A stretch of DNA of 64,000 bases from an uncultured Oscillospiraceae bacterium (GTDB taxonomy: Bacteria > Bacillota > Clostridia > Oscillospirales > Oscillospiraceae): the NCBI GenBank assembly GCA_947627735.1, contig CANQXG010000006.1, positions 1 through 64,000 on the forward strand, in the 5' to 3' direction. The notes under the pieces are model-generated. The model searched no databases. It was not told where the DNA came from and saw only the letters and a program-made list of their open reading frames with translations. Below are positions 37,531-46,675 of the stretch, one piece after another (within the stretch, counting starts at the first letter, position 1; every line of letters starts with the position of its first letter). The position numbers and the translations under genes are program-made.

Positions 37531-37558
37531 TTGACATTTTATTTTGAGCCGCTATAAT
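37531..37558 (+). promoter_or_regulatory. Promoter for the XRE/kinase pair
   Basis: Perfect TTGACA (37531-37536), 16-base spacer, perfect TATAAT (37553-37558). It lies directly after the riboswitch-like element and about 49 bases before the start codon. Confidence 0.8.
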
Positions 37559-37606
37559 CAAAACATATCGATCCTGCCTCGATCACAACGTAAGGAGGAT
37601 GATCCC

Positions 37607-38074
37607 ATGCCGACCGACCGTGGAACGGGAGAGGACAGACGCGTCAAGGCGCCTTCACGGGATACGGATGAGCTTTTGGCCATATTGGAGCGGACGCGGA
37701 ATCTGACCGGCGCGCTGAAAGCGCTGGACGGCGATATGCAGGCGCCCACATTCACCCAATGCCTGGCCCAGTATATGAAGGAGCATGGCCTGAACGCCGC
37801 CCAGCTGAGCGACGCGGCGCTTCTGAGCCGCTCTTTCACCTATCAGCTCTGCAGCGGCGAGCGCCGGCCCAGCCGCGATATCATCCTGCGCCTGGCGCTG
37901 GTGCTGGAGCTGTCGGTGGCCGAGACCCAGGCCCTGCTGCGCACGGCCCAGCGGGGCGCTCTCTATCCCCGGGTGATGCGGGACGCGGTCATCATCTTCG
38001 CCCTGCAGAACAAGATGGGCGTCATGGCCACGGACGAGCAGCTGCTGTCCCGAGGGCTGGCGGGTATCCTATGA
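37607..38074 (+). CDS. XRE-like helix-turn-helix protein paired with a kinase
   Basis: 155 aa. The middle section (about 46-106) has the layout of an XRE HTH: LAQYMKEHGLNAAQLSDAAL, then LSRSFTYQLCSGERRPSRD. The N-terminus is polar and the C-terminus is alpha-helical. The start is set at 37607 by AAGGAGGATGATCCC. Its TGA overlaps the ATG of the kinase gene, so the two are coupled; similar XRE-plus-Ser/Thr-kinase pairs are common in gut Clostridia. It may control its own operon or the dynamin operon downstream; a palindrome at 39966 is a candidate site. Confidence 0.8.
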   Translation: MPTDRGTGEDRRVKAPSRDTDELLAILERTRNLTGALKALDGDMQAPTFTQCLAQYMKEHGLNAAQLSDAALLSRSFTYQLCSGERRPSRDIILRLALVLELSVAETQALLRTAQRGALYPRVMRDAVIIFALQNKMGVMATDEQLLSRGLAGIL

Positions 38075-39939
38075 CGATGGACGACGAGGAACTGACGCGG
38101 CTCCTGCCCCCGGAGCTGGCGGAGGATTATGAGCCGCTGGCCCTGCTGAAGGACGGGGCGGAGCGGCAGACACTGCTTTTGCAGGACAGACACACCGGCG
38201 AAAAGCTGGTGCTCAGGCGCATGGTCAGGCCCGCGGAGGACACGGAGAAGATATTTTCCATCCTCTCCCGGCTGGCCGGTGGCGGGATACCCCGCATGGT
38301 CCGCTTTTTCCAAAGCGGCGGTGTCGGCTATCTTCTGCGGGAATATGTGGAGGGTGAGACCCTGCTGGACCTGGTGCAGAAGAGGGGTCCCTTCTCTGCG
38401 GAGGAAACGGCGCGCATCGGCCTTTCTCTCTGCCGGACGCTGGGATCGCTCCACAGCCAGGACCCGCCCCTCATCCACCGGGACATCAAGGCGGAGAACG
38501 TCATCCGCACCCCGGCGGGGGAATATGTGCTCATCGACTTCGACATCTCCCGGTTCTATGACGAACAGGACACAAGGGACACGGAGCTGCGGGTCACCGC
38601 CTTCTCCGCCCCGCCGGAGCAGTTCGGCTACCGCCAGACGGACCCCCGGTCTGATATCTACGCCTTGGGCGTGCTGCTGCATGAGCTGTCCACCGGGGAG
38701 AGCCTGCTGGAAAAGGGCGATGTGCCAGCGCCCCTGCGGGCGGTGGTGCGCCGGTGCACCCGCTTCGACCCCAAGGACCGTTACCCCAGCGCCAAGGCGC
38801 TGGAACGGGCGCTGAAGGACGCCGCATCCGGACGGCGGCACGGCGTGCTCCGCCGATCGGCGCTGGCCCTGGGCCTGCTGCTGGCGCTGGGCGCCCTGGC
38901 AGCCGCCGTGGCGCTCCCGTCCCGGAAGCAGGCGGTGCCGGAGGCCTATACCTTCCACAGCCCGGCCATCGAGGCGGAGGTCTGCCGGCAGCTGGGCAAG
39001 GAACCGGGCACGGTGACGGTGGAGGACCTGGGGCAGATCACCCACCTGTTCCTCTGCGGGGACCAGCATTTTGACGCCTGGGGGCAGATGGACGTACACG
39101 GCGCGGAGCTGACCATCGACGGGGAACCGGCCCCCCAGGGGGGCACGGTGGACACCCTGGAGGACATCCCCAATCTCCAGGCTCTGCAGGAGCTGGCCCT
39201 TTGCAACCAGAACATCACGGACCTGTCCCCGCTGCGGGGGAAGTGGGTCGTGCGCCTGGCCCTGCACGGCAATGGGATAACGGACCTCTCGCCCCTGGAT
39301 GACTGTCAGCATTTGATGGACCTGTATATCGGCGACAACCCCGTCCGGGACCTGACGCCGCTGACGAATTGCCGGCAGCTGTACACCCTGTGCGCCGGCG
39401 GCACTGAGATAACGGACCTGGAGGCGGTCGCCGCCATGCCCCGGCTGCAGTATCTGCGGATCATGGACTGCCCGGGTCTGACGGACCTCAGCCTGCTGGG
39501 CTCCATGGACGATCTCCAATGCCTGTTCATCCGGCCTGCCAAGATCGGGGACCTGGCGGTCATCGGCGGCATGGAAGGGCTGGAACAGCTGTATCTGTGG
39601 AGCGATGAGCCGGCGGAGGACCTGACCGCCCTGTCGGGGCTGACGAAGCTGCGGCAGCTGTTCGTGGACATGCCGGTGGCCAGCCTTGCGGGCGTGGAGT
39701 CGATGACGGCGCTGGAATTTCTGGACGTGCGGGGCATCCCGCCTCTGGACCCCACGCCTGTGCGGGGGCTGCCGGTCCTGGAGCAGCTGAACGCGTCATA
39801 CATGGACCTCCGGGCGCTGGAGGATGTGTTCCCGGAGCTGCCCTATCTGCTGTGGGTGGGCTGCACCGCCGAGCAGGAGGAGCCTTTGCGGCAGATGCTA
39901 GCCGATCGGTCCCAGGTGGGAGTATCTGTCTGGGAGTGA
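38071..39939 (+). CDS. Atypical Ser/Thr kinase with membrane helix and extracytoplasmic leucine-rich repeats
   Basis: 622 aa. The kinase-like domain (about 15-255) has HRDIKAEN (H136-R137-D138) and APPEQFGY, but the metal motif reads DFD (156-158) instead of DFG, and the usual VAIK lysine position appears to be Arg49 (LVLRRM). One membrane helix follows (about 264-285), then about 330 residues with leucine-rich, internalin-like repeats of the form ITDLSPL...L..L. The repeats should face outward. Either it is a sensing kinase with unusual ATP contacts or a pseudokinase. It is coupled to the XRE gene upstream and ends 50 bases before a terminator, next to the dynamin operon. Confidence 0.85.
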   Translation: MTMDDEELTRLLPPELAEDYEPLALLKDGAERQTLLLQDRHTGEKLVLRRMVRPAEDTEKIFSILSRLAGGGIPRMVRFFQSGGVGYLLREYVEGETLLDLVQKRGPFSAEETARIGLSLCRTLGSLHSQDPPLIHRDIKAENVIRTPAGEYVLIDFDISRFYDEQDTRDTELRVTAFSAPPEQFGYRQTDPRSDIYALGVLLHELSTGESLLEKGDVPAPLRAVVRRCTRFDPKDRYPSAKALERALKDAASGRRHGVLRRSALALGLLLALGALAAAVALPSRKQAVPEAYTFHSPAIEAEVCRQLGKEPGTVTVEDLGQITHLFLCGDQHFDAWGQMDVHGAELTIDGEPAPQGGTVDTLEDIPNLQALQELALCNQNITDLSPLRGKWVVRLALHGNGITDLSPLDDCQHLMDLYIGDNPVRDLTPLTNCRQLYTLCAGGTEITDLEAVAAMPRLQYLRIMDCPGLTDLSLLGSMDDLQCLFIRPAKIGDLAVIGGMEGLEQLYLWSDEPAEDLTALSGLTKLRQLFVDMPVASLAGVESMTALEFLDVRGIPPLDPTPVRGLPVLEQLNASYMDLRALEDVFPELPYLLWVGCTAEQEEPLRQMLADRSQVGVSVWE

Positions 39940-39965
39940 CGATTTTTTGACATTCTATGTAAAAA

Positions 39966-39982
39966 GTACGCAGTTTGCGTAC
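39966..39982. promoter_or_regulatory. Perfect palindrome, candidate operator
   Basis: GTACGCA-GTT-TGCGTAC, a 7-bp perfect inverted repeat in AT-rich DNA between the kinase gene and the dynamin operon. A TTGACA (39947-39952) lies 13 bases upstream without a good -10 box at normal spacing. It could bind the XRE protein encoded nearby. Confidence 0.45.
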
Positions 39983-39989
39983 CAAAAAC

Positions 39990-40030
39990 ACTCTGGAGTT
40001 ATTTATAATAATTCCAGAGTTTTATTATTT
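39990..40030 (+). terminator. Intrinsic terminator after the XRE/kinase operon
   Basis: ACTCTGGA (39990-39997) pairs with TCCAGAGT (40013-40020) across an AT loop, followed by TTTATTATTT. The loop contains a TATAAT (40004-40009), but no matching -35 box was found for it. Confidence 0.75.
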
Positions 40031-40084
40031 GGAACTGTCCGCTTATACACCCGTTCCTTTGATAGAGAAAGACAGGAGGATATG

Positions 40085-42166
40085 ATGGATACAGAGAAAG
40101 ACATAAGCTATCAGGGCTATCAGAAGATGATCGCCGACATCAACACCGCCCTGGTCCAGACCGGGGAGGTGCTCAAGCAGCTGGAGCTGACCGACCAGGC
40201 CAAGCAGGCGGAGGAGGCCGCCAGCCGGCTGAAATCCCACGTGTTCACCGTGGGCATCATGGGCGAGTTCAAACGGGGCAAGAGCACGGTCATCAACGCC
40301 CTTCTGGGCCAGAAGATCGCCCCGGCGGACGTGGTCCCCGCCTCCGCCACCGTGAACCGCATCACCTATGGCCTGACGCCCAGGGCGACCATCGTCTTCA
40401 AGGACGGCCGCCGGCAACAGGTGCCGGTGGACAGCATCGCCGAGTACGTCACCAAGATCACCGACGAGTCCGCCGCCATGGCCCAGACCGTGGAGCAGGC
40501 CATCGTGGAGTACCCCTGCCCGTTCTGCCAGAACAACGTGGAGATCATCGACACCCCGGGCCTGAACGACGACGAGCGTATGGACGAGATATCCGAGTCC
40601 ATCATCCCGGAGCTGGACGCGGTGGTGATGGTCCTGTCGGCCAGCTCCCCCTTCAGCAAGAGCGAGGCGGAGTTCGTGCGCAACAAGCTGATGACCAGCG
40701 ACGTGTCCCGGATGATCGTGGTGGTGAACCGGATCGACACCATCCTGGACGAGGACGACCGGGTCCGGGTGCTGGACAGCATCAAGGAAAAGATCCAGCG
40801 GGAGGTGCTGGAGCGCATGGCCGCCGTCCACGGGAAGGATTCCCAGGCCTACCGGGATGCCCAAAAGAAACTGGCGGACCTGAAACTCTATCCCACGTCC
40901 GCGGTCCGAGCACTGATGGGACGGGTGAAGAATAAGCCGGAGATGGTGGAGGACAGCGGCATCCTGGTCTTCGAGGACCGGCTGCGCCGGATGCTGACCC
41001 AGGAGCGGGGTTCGCTGGAGATCATGCGGGTGTCCGGCGTCATATCGAAGCTCCTGCAGGAGGGCCGCTCCGCCCTGGAGCTGCGGACCAACGCCCTGCA
41101 GATGAACAGCGAGCAGTTCAAAGCCCGCCAGAAGGAAACGGAAACGGACATCATCGCCATGCGGGAGCAGAAGGTCCGGGAGAAGGAGCAGCTGCGCGCC
41201 AAGGGCAAGCAGATCAACGTCCGCATGGACCAGATGGTCATGGAGAAATATACCGACCTGGAGCAGCGGCTGGGCCGCTTTGTGGACAACTATCCCCTCG
41301 AGGGTGCGGCGGTGCAGTCGGATAAGTTCGCCGAGCAGGTCGGCCATGACCTGCAGTCGGAAACGGAGAGCGCCCTGAGCGAATACGCCGAGCAGATCAA
41401 CGTCTTTCTGCAGGAACAGCTGGGCGACGAGAGGCTGCGCCTGTCCAACTACATGGGAGAGCTGACCGACAACGTTTTGAAGATCAGCAGCAAAATGTCC
41501 GGGAACAACCCCGTCTTCGACAGCGCCGTGGTGGGCGTGGACGCCCTGTCCAACCTGGTGGCCGGGACCCTGACCGGTGCGCTGAACGTGGCCGGATTCG
41601 GGCTGATGGGCCTGGGCGGCATGATCGAGGGCTACCGGACCAACGGCTGGAAGGGCGCGCTGGTGGGCGCCGGCGGCGGCTTCGTCGCCAGCAACCTGGC
41701 CTTTATCGCCACGGCCGCGCTCATGGGCGGCGCGGTGCCGTTTCTGCCCTTTGCCCTGATCACCGGCGTGGCGGGGACCATGGGCGGCAAGCTCTTGACT
41801 TCTTTGGTCTGGAAAAAGGATAAAATGCGCAGACAGGAGGAGAAGTTCCGCGGCGAGCTGAGGGAGGAGGCCGTGAAGACCGTTTCCGTCCTGCGGGAAC
41901 AGCACTTCCTGGAGAACTGGGCCCAGAAGCAGGTGGCGGCCCAGGTGGACGACCTGGTGAGCCGGTTCGAGCAGGAAACGGAGTCGCTCCTCACCACCAC
42001 GGAAACGACACTGAAATCCATCGCCGCGGAGATGGCCGGCGAGGAGAAGAAGAAGGATCAGCAGCTGGCGCTGTACGGCCAGCTGATGGAGAAGCTGGAG
42101 GACGTGAGCCGGACCGTGATGCCCATCGTGGAGATGGCCACCGCCTCCGTTCAAGAAACAGCGTGA
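40085..42166 (+). CDS. Dynamin-like GTPase 1 with a hydrophobic membrane segment
   Basis: 693 aa. G1 loop GEFKRGKST (60-68), G3 DTPGLNDDE (from 156) and G4-like NRID (215-218) define a dynamin-superfamily GTPase. Coiled-coil-rich helices follow (about 330-470). A Gly/Ala-rich hydrophobic region (about 490-590) could insert in the membrane like the paddle of bacterial dynamins, and a charged helical tail closes the protein. AGGAGG lies 5 bases before ATG 40085 (another ATG is at 40082). It is the first gene of a tight operon with two more dynamins and an M48 peptidase. Bacterial dynamins remodel or protect membranes; some defend against phage. Confidence 0.92.
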   Translation: MDTEKDISYQGYQKMIADINTALVQTGEVLKQLELTDQAKQAEEAASRLKSHVFTVGIMGEFKRGKSTVINALLGQKIAPADVVPASATVNRITYGLTPRATIVFKDGRRQQVPVDSIAEYVTKITDESAAMAQTVEQAIVEYPCPFCQNNVEIIDTPGLNDDERMDEISESIIPELDAVVMVLSASSPFSKSEAEFVRNKLMTSDVSRMIVVVNRIDTILDEDDRVRVLDSIKEKIQREVLERMAAVHGKDSQAYRDAQKKLADLKLYPTSAVRALMGRVKNKPEMVEDSGILVFEDRLRRMLTQERGSLEIMRVSGVISKLLQEGRSALELRTNALQMNSEQFKARQKETETDIIAMREQKVREKEQLRAKGKQINVRMDQMVMEKYTDLEQRLGRFVDNYPLEGAAVQSDKFAEQVGHDLQSETESALSEYAEQINVFLQEQLGDERLRLSNYMGELTDNVLKISSKMSGNNPVFDSAVVGVDALSNLVAGTLTGALNVAGFGLMGLGGMIEGYRTNGWKGALVGAGGGFVASNLAFIATAALMGGAVPFLPFALITGVAGTMGGKLLTSLVWKKDKMRRQEEKFRGELREEAVKTVSVLREQHFLENWAQKQVAAQVDDLVSRFEQETESLLTTTETTLKSIAAEMAGEEKKKDQQLALYGQLMEKLEDVSRTVMPIVEMATASVQETA

Positions 42167-42178
42167 AAGGAGATCGGA

Positions 42179-43156
42179 ATGGACACGATCCTGTCGCAGA
42201 CGAACCCCATCGCGGGCATCCAGGCGGATTTCGGCGCCTACGCGGAGAAGATGAAGCGCAAGGACGACGCCCACCGGGTAAACGGCATCCCCGACTACTC
42301 GTTCTCCATGGACTGGCGCCTGCGGGAGCAGATAAGAAAGCTGCCCTGTTTCTATGCCCTCAGCAAGCGGGTGGCCGTACATGACGAGGCCCGGCAGCGC
42401 CAGATCAAGACGGCCAGCGCCCTGCAGGTGGGACCCAACCAGTTCCCGGAGATCTATGAGATGGCCCTGGACTGCGCCAAGCGCCTGGGCATCGGCCCTC
42501 CCAACGTATTCGTGCAGCACGACCAGACCATGAACGCCTATACCTTTGCCTCCGATACGGCCACGCCCATCGTCGTGCTCCACAGCGGCATCGTGGAGCG
42601 TCTGACGCCGGGGGAGCTGAAGTGCGTCATCGGCCATGAGTGCGGACATATCCACAACGAACACAGCGTGTACATGAGCATCGTGAACCTGATCGCCGGG
42701 GCGCTGAACTCCGGCGGCCTGGGGGCCGCTCTGGCCGCCATGCTGACCCAGGCGACGCTGCTGCTGTTCTATGAGTGGAACCGTGCGGCGGAGGTGACCT
42801 GCGACCGGGCGGGCATGATCTGCGCCGACAACCTGGAGGACGCCATCAGCGTGAACAAGAAGCTGCTCTACGGCACCTTCCTGAACCGGGAGGACAACGT
42901 GAACATCGACGACATCCGCAGCCAGTTCTCCAACATCGCCGCCGCCACCTCGGTGTTCACCGAGATGGCCAACGACCATCCCTCCAGTATCCGGCGAGTG
43001 CTCACCAGCGAGGAGTTCACCCACTGCGAGCTGCTGTACCGGTGGAGGCCGGAGCTGCTCCAGCCGGGTCTTGAGCTGCGCAGCAAAGAGGAGTGCGACA
43101 AGGCCTGCGAGAAATACACGGCTGTATTCAAGGAATCCAGAAAGGCGGTGGGCTGA
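42179..43156 (+). CDS. M48 family membrane metallopeptidase
   Basis: 325 aa. Zinc site H153-E154-x-x-H157 in IGHECGHIHNEH, with the third ligand E205 in AAEVTCDRAG, typical of M48 (HtpX/Ste24-like). A hydrophobic stretch between them (about 163-200) should cross or dip into the membrane. AAAGGAG precedes the ATG, 12 bases after dynamin 1, and the stop overlaps dynamin 2 by 1 base, so it is an integral member of this operon. M48 enzymes degrade damaged membrane proteins; a link to dynamin activity is inferred from context. Confidence 0.9.
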   Translation: MDTILSQTNPIAGIQADFGAYAEKMKRKDDAHRVNGIPDYSFSMDWRLREQIRKLPCFYALSKRVAVHDEARQRQIKTASALQVGPNQFPEIYEMALDCAKRLGIGPPNVFVQHDQTMNAYTFASDTATPIVVLHSGIVERLTPGELKCVIGHECGHIHNEHSVYMSIVNLIAGALNSGGLGAALAAMLTQATLLLFYEWNRAAEVTCDRAGMICADNLEDAISVNKKLLYGTFLNREDNVNIDDIRSQFSNIAAATSVFTEMANDHPSSIRRVLTSEEFTHCELLYRWRPELLQPGLELRSKEECDKACEKYTAVFKESRKAVG

Positions 43157-44910
43157 TGAACGCCAGAGATAGGATAACCGTTTCCATCGAGGAGATCGTG
43201 CCCCGCCTGGAACAGGGGCTGGACCGGCTGAGCAATTTCCGCTACGACAGCAAGTACCGCTCTCTTCTGGGGCAGACGATGCTGGAGCACATGGAAACAT
43301 GGGACCGGGATATCCGCCAGCGGAAGAACGACCCCTTCACCGTGGTGGTGGCGGGGGAGTTCAAGCGGGGCAAGTCCACCTTCATCAACGCCCTCCTGGG
43401 CGAGAAGATCGTCCCCACCGACGTGCTGCCGGAGACCATGACCCTCAACCGCCTGCACTACGGCCCCGCCCGGAACGAGGCGGTGCTATCCGGCGGCCGG
43501 CGGATCAAGCTGAGCGACGAGGAGCTGACCCGTTCCGCGCTGGAAAAGCTGATCGCCGACCTGGGCGAACCCATCCGCCAGCTGGAGCTGTGGCGGCCCA
43601 ACGAGGGGCTGAAGGATATCTGCATCATCGATACCCCGGGCCTGAACGAGGTGTCCACAGACTTCGAGCCATTGGTGGCCGAGGCGATAGCCCAGGCGGA
43701 CGCGGTGGTGTACATATATGCCGCGGACGCGCCCTTGTCCCACAGCGAGCAGATGTATCTGAAATACAGCGTCCTGCCCCAGGGCTATACGAGGCTGTTC
43801 ATGCTGGGCAACCACGGCGACATGTTCGTGGACGAGAAGGAACTGCAGCACATACGCAGGGAGCTGGAAAAGCGGGTGGCCCAGCTGTTGCCGGAGGAAC
43901 CTGTCTATATCATCAGCGCCCTGGACGAGATGTGCCGCCTGATGGGCGAGCGCCGGCCCAATGAGGACACGGCCCCCATCCTGGAGAAGGACTTCGCCCT
44001 GTTCCGGGCAGACTTGGCGCAGCTGGTGGAGGCGAAAAAGTCGGTCATCGCCGCGGACCGAATGATGCGCCAAGCCCGGCTCATGCGTCGGGAGCTGAAC
44101 GACGATCTGGACAACCTGGAAAAGGGCATGGCCATGGACGCCCAGCAGCTGGCCGCCGAGCGGGAGAAGCTGGCGGCGGAAAAGACGGCGGAGGTGGAGC
44201 GCCTGTCCGCCGCCCAGAAAAAGGCGGAGGAACAGGCCGCCCGGATGGTGCAGCAGACCGCCAGCTGGATGGCGGAGCTTATCAACAAGCTGCAGAAGGA
44301 GGACCTCACCGGCTATTCGGTCCAAGACCTGTATCAGTATTACTCCTATTACTGCATCGACACCATCGAGACCGCGGCCCGGGCCTGCCTGGAGCAGCAC
44401 CGGGACGAGATGCTGGAGCAGATGAGCGCCATCTCCGACGAGCTGGGGCGCGATCTGGCCGGCGCCTATACCAAGGGCGACGCCTTTGCTTTCCGCATGG
44501 CCCTGGACAGCAACACCTGGACCCGGGGCGACAGCGTGACCCTGGTGATCACCCAGCTGAGCGGCAACGCCCTCGTCAACGCCGTCACCGACCTGGTGGG
44601 GAGCCTGGTGCGCAAAAATGAGCTGGAGAACAACAAGGAAGAGGTCCTGAAGAGCATTCAGGACAAATTCCCCGTCCTTCGCGCACAGGTGGACACGTAC
44701 ATCGAAAAGCAGTACAGGGACCTGGCCCAGCGGGCGAAGGATATCCTGGCCGAATACTACCAGCGCCTGATCGACCGTGCCCAGACCGTGGTGGAACAGT
44801 ACGAGCAGGCGGGCCGGAAGGACGCCCGGGACAAGGAGCAGACGGCAGCCGCCGTCGCGGAGGTCCGGGATTGCCTTGAGAGCCTGGCGTTCACGGAAAC
44901 GGGCGCGTAA
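43156..44910 (+). CDS. Dynamin-like GTPase 2
   Basis: 584 aa. G1 loop GEFKRGKST (67-75), G3 DTPGLNE (from 159) and a G4-like NHGD place it in the dynamin superfamily. A long coiled-coil block rich in Ala/Glu/Lys (about 305-375) follows. It has no strong hydrophobic paddle, unlike dynamin 1, so it may act as a partner subunit, as in the paired bacterial dynamins. The start overlaps the M48 stop codon (TGATG). Confidence 0.9.
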   Translation: MNARDRITVSIEEIVPRLEQGLDRLSNFRYDSKYRSLLGQTMLEHMETWDRDIRQRKNDPFTVVVAGEFKRGKSTFINALLGEKIVPTDVLPETMTLNRLHYGPARNEAVLSGGRRIKLSDEELTRSALEKLIADLGEPIRQLELWRPNEGLKDICIIDTPGLNEVSTDFEPLVAEAIAQADAVVYIYAADAPLSHSEQMYLKYSVLPQGYTRLFMLGNHGDMFVDEKELQHIRRELEKRVAQLLPEEPVYIISALDEMCRLMGERRPNEDTAPILEKDFALFRADLAQLVEAKKSVIAADRMMRQARLMRRELNDDLDNLEKGMAMDAQQLAAEREKLAAEKTAEVERLSAAQKKAEEQAARMVQQTASWMAELINKLQKEDLTGYSVQDLYQYYSYYCIDTIETAARACLEQHRDEMLEQMSAISDELGRDLAGAYTKGDAFAFRMALDSNTWTRGDSVTLVITQLSGNALVNAVTDLVGSLVRKNELENNKEEVLKSIQDKFPVLRAQVDTYIEKQYRDLAQRAKDILAEYYQRLIDRAQTVVEQYEQAGRKDARDKEQTAAAVAEVRDCLESLAFTETGA

Positions 44911-44946
44911 AGATCAAATATCCGCGGGACAAAAGGAGCGGCAGCC

Positions 44947-46659
44947 ATGGATGAATTTGCTGTCTACAATCAGCTGTGCGTACTGGAGGACATCGCCGGG
45001 CAGTACAGGGACGGAAAGGCGCTGTGCCCGGCCATCCGGGAGAACGCGGAGATGGTGGCCACCCGGCTCTACAGGGTGGCTGTGATCGGGGAGTTCAAGC
45101 GGGGCAAATCCAGCCTTATCAACGCCCTTATCGGCTCCTCCATCCTGCCCACGGACGTGATCCCCCTGACGGCGGCCATCACCCGCCTGGTCTACGGCAC
45201 GCAGCGGGAGATCATCATCCACTGCAAGGACGGCTCATCCATGACCAAGACCCTGAGCGAGCTGATCGACTACGCCACCAAGTACGACAAGGAAAAGGCG
45301 GCCACAGCCGCAACGGTCCGGGAGATCGAGGTGCGGTACCCCTCCGTGCTGTGCCAAAACCACATCGAGATCATCGACACCCCTGGCCTGAACGACAACG
45401 AGTCCATGTCGGAGGTGACATTGAGCGTCCTGGGAAAGATCGACGCGGCCATCGTGGTGATCTCCGCCACCCAGCCGCTGAGTATGACGGAGCAAAATCT
45501 GACCATTGATCTGATCCGGCAGGAGGGCATCCGGCACCTGGTGTTCGTGGTGACATTCCTGGACCAGCTGATGGACGAAGAGGAGAAGGACCGGATGGTC
45601 TCCTTCATCGGCGGCAGACTGGGAAAAGAGGTGCTGAAAAGGGCGGAGGAGGCCTTTCAGGACTGGCCTGACCTGGTGGAAAAGGCCCGGCGCATCCTCA
45701 CATCGCCGGACATATTCGGCGTGTCCTCCCGCCAGGCCATGCAGGGCTTCACCAACGACGACCAGGCGCTTTTGACGGAGAGCCGCTTTCCCCGGTTCAA
45801 GGAGGAGCTGCTGGCCCTGCTCACCGCCGCCCAGAGCGCCGACATCCCCAAGCGCCTGGACCAGTCCCTGGCCATGGTGGAGGCGCAGCTGCCCCACTGG
45901 CTGGACGGCGAGCTGCAGATGGTGGCCGAGGAGCGCCGGGCGGCTGCCCGGCGGCTGAACGCCCGGCAGAATTACTGCGACCGGTCCAAGGCCGAGCTGA
46001 CCGCGTGGATGAGCGAGCTGGACGCAGAGATGGCCCGCTACGGCATGCCCACGGCGTCGGAGGAGAAAAACGGGGAACTGGAAAAGCTCCTGACCAAGTG
46101 CTTTACGAAGAAGCTGGCCGCCATCACCCAGCAGAACATGTCCCACGACGCCATCCACAGCGCCCTGGAGGCAGGGAAACGGGAGGCGACGGAGGTCATG
46201 GCCGGCATGGCGGCTGCCGTGAAGGACCGGCTGGACGCGGCCATGGACGGCGCGGAGGAAAAATTCGGGGCCATGCGCACCGCCGCCGGTCTGGACGACG
46301 GGGCGCTGAGCGCCGAGCTGGCCGCCTGGAGAGCGGGCGCCGGCTTCCCCAGCTTTGTCTGGGTCGCCGACCCCATCCCCTTCGCGGCGGACCTGCGGGG
46401 CGTGAACGTGATCCCCACGGTCCGGGACGCCGTCCGCCGGGCGCTGGTGACCTTTGGCCGGACCCTGGGGAGATATATCAGTTCCTGGCGGCTGGTGCTG
46501 CTCCGGCTCAACAACGAGGACGTGGCCGCCGGCCTTCCGGAGGCGGACAAGGCCCGTCTGGCCGAGCTGAAGCTGCGGGCGGACACGCTGCAGTATACCT
46601 ACGGCCAGCATCTTGACCGCCTGGCCGGGATGAAGGCCGCCGCGGCTGGCAAGGTCTGA
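44947..46659 (+). CDS. Dynamin-like GTPase 3
   Basis: 570 aa. G1 loop GEFKRGKSS (48-56), G3 DTPGLND (from 144) and a TFLD G4-like motif mark the third dynamin of the operon. The C-terminal half is helical, with a modest hydrophobic patch near 470-490 that could touch membrane. AAAGGAG precedes the ATG, 36 bases after dynamin 2. The three GTPases are clearly homologous in the G domain but differ in length and in their stalk regions, so they probably form a hetero-complex rather than being simple copies. Confidence 0.9.
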   Translation: MDEFAVYNQLCVLEDIAGQYRDGKALCPAIRENAEMVATRLYRVAVIGEFKRGKSSLINALIGSSILPTDVIPLTAAITRLVYGTQREIIIHCKDGSSMTKTLSELIDYATKYDKEKAATAATVREIEVRYPSVLCQNHIEIIDTPGLNDNESMSEVTLSVLGKIDAAIVVISATQPLSMTEQNLTIDLIRQEGIRHLVFVVTFLDQLMDEEEKDRMVSFIGGRLGKEVLKRAEEAFQDWPDLVEKARRILTSPDIFGVSSRQAMQGFTNDDQALLTESRFPRFKEELLALLTAAQSADIPKRLDQSLAMVEAQLPHWLDGELQMVAEERRAAARRLNARQNYCDRSKAELTAWMSELDAEMARYGMPTASEEKNGELEKLLTKCFTKKLAAITQQNMSHDAIHSALEAGKREATEVMAGMAAAVKDRLDAAMDGAEEKFGAMRTAAGLDDGALSAELAAWRAGAGFPSFVWVADPIPFAADLRGVNVIPTVRDAVRRALVTFGRTLGRYISSWRLVLLRLNNEDVAAGLPEADKARLAELKLRADTLQYTYGQHLDRLAGMKAAAAGKV

Positions 46660-46675
46660 GAGAGGAGATACTGGC

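Larger units (their letters stand above)
37318..37606. other. 289-base intergenic region with several regulatory signals
   Basis: No gene fits here. In order it holds an 11-bp inverted repeat (37332-37367), a small 7-bp hairpin GTCGCCT/AGGCGAC (37386-37402), a possible -10 box TATACT (37424-37429), a cobalamin-riboswitch-like core (about 37440-37530) and a consensus promoter for the next gene. Confidence 0.6.

Noticed and set aside
39947..39975. TTGACA as the promoter of the dynamin operon
   Set aside because: No acceptable -10 box occurs at 16-18 bases; the real promoter could not be assigned.
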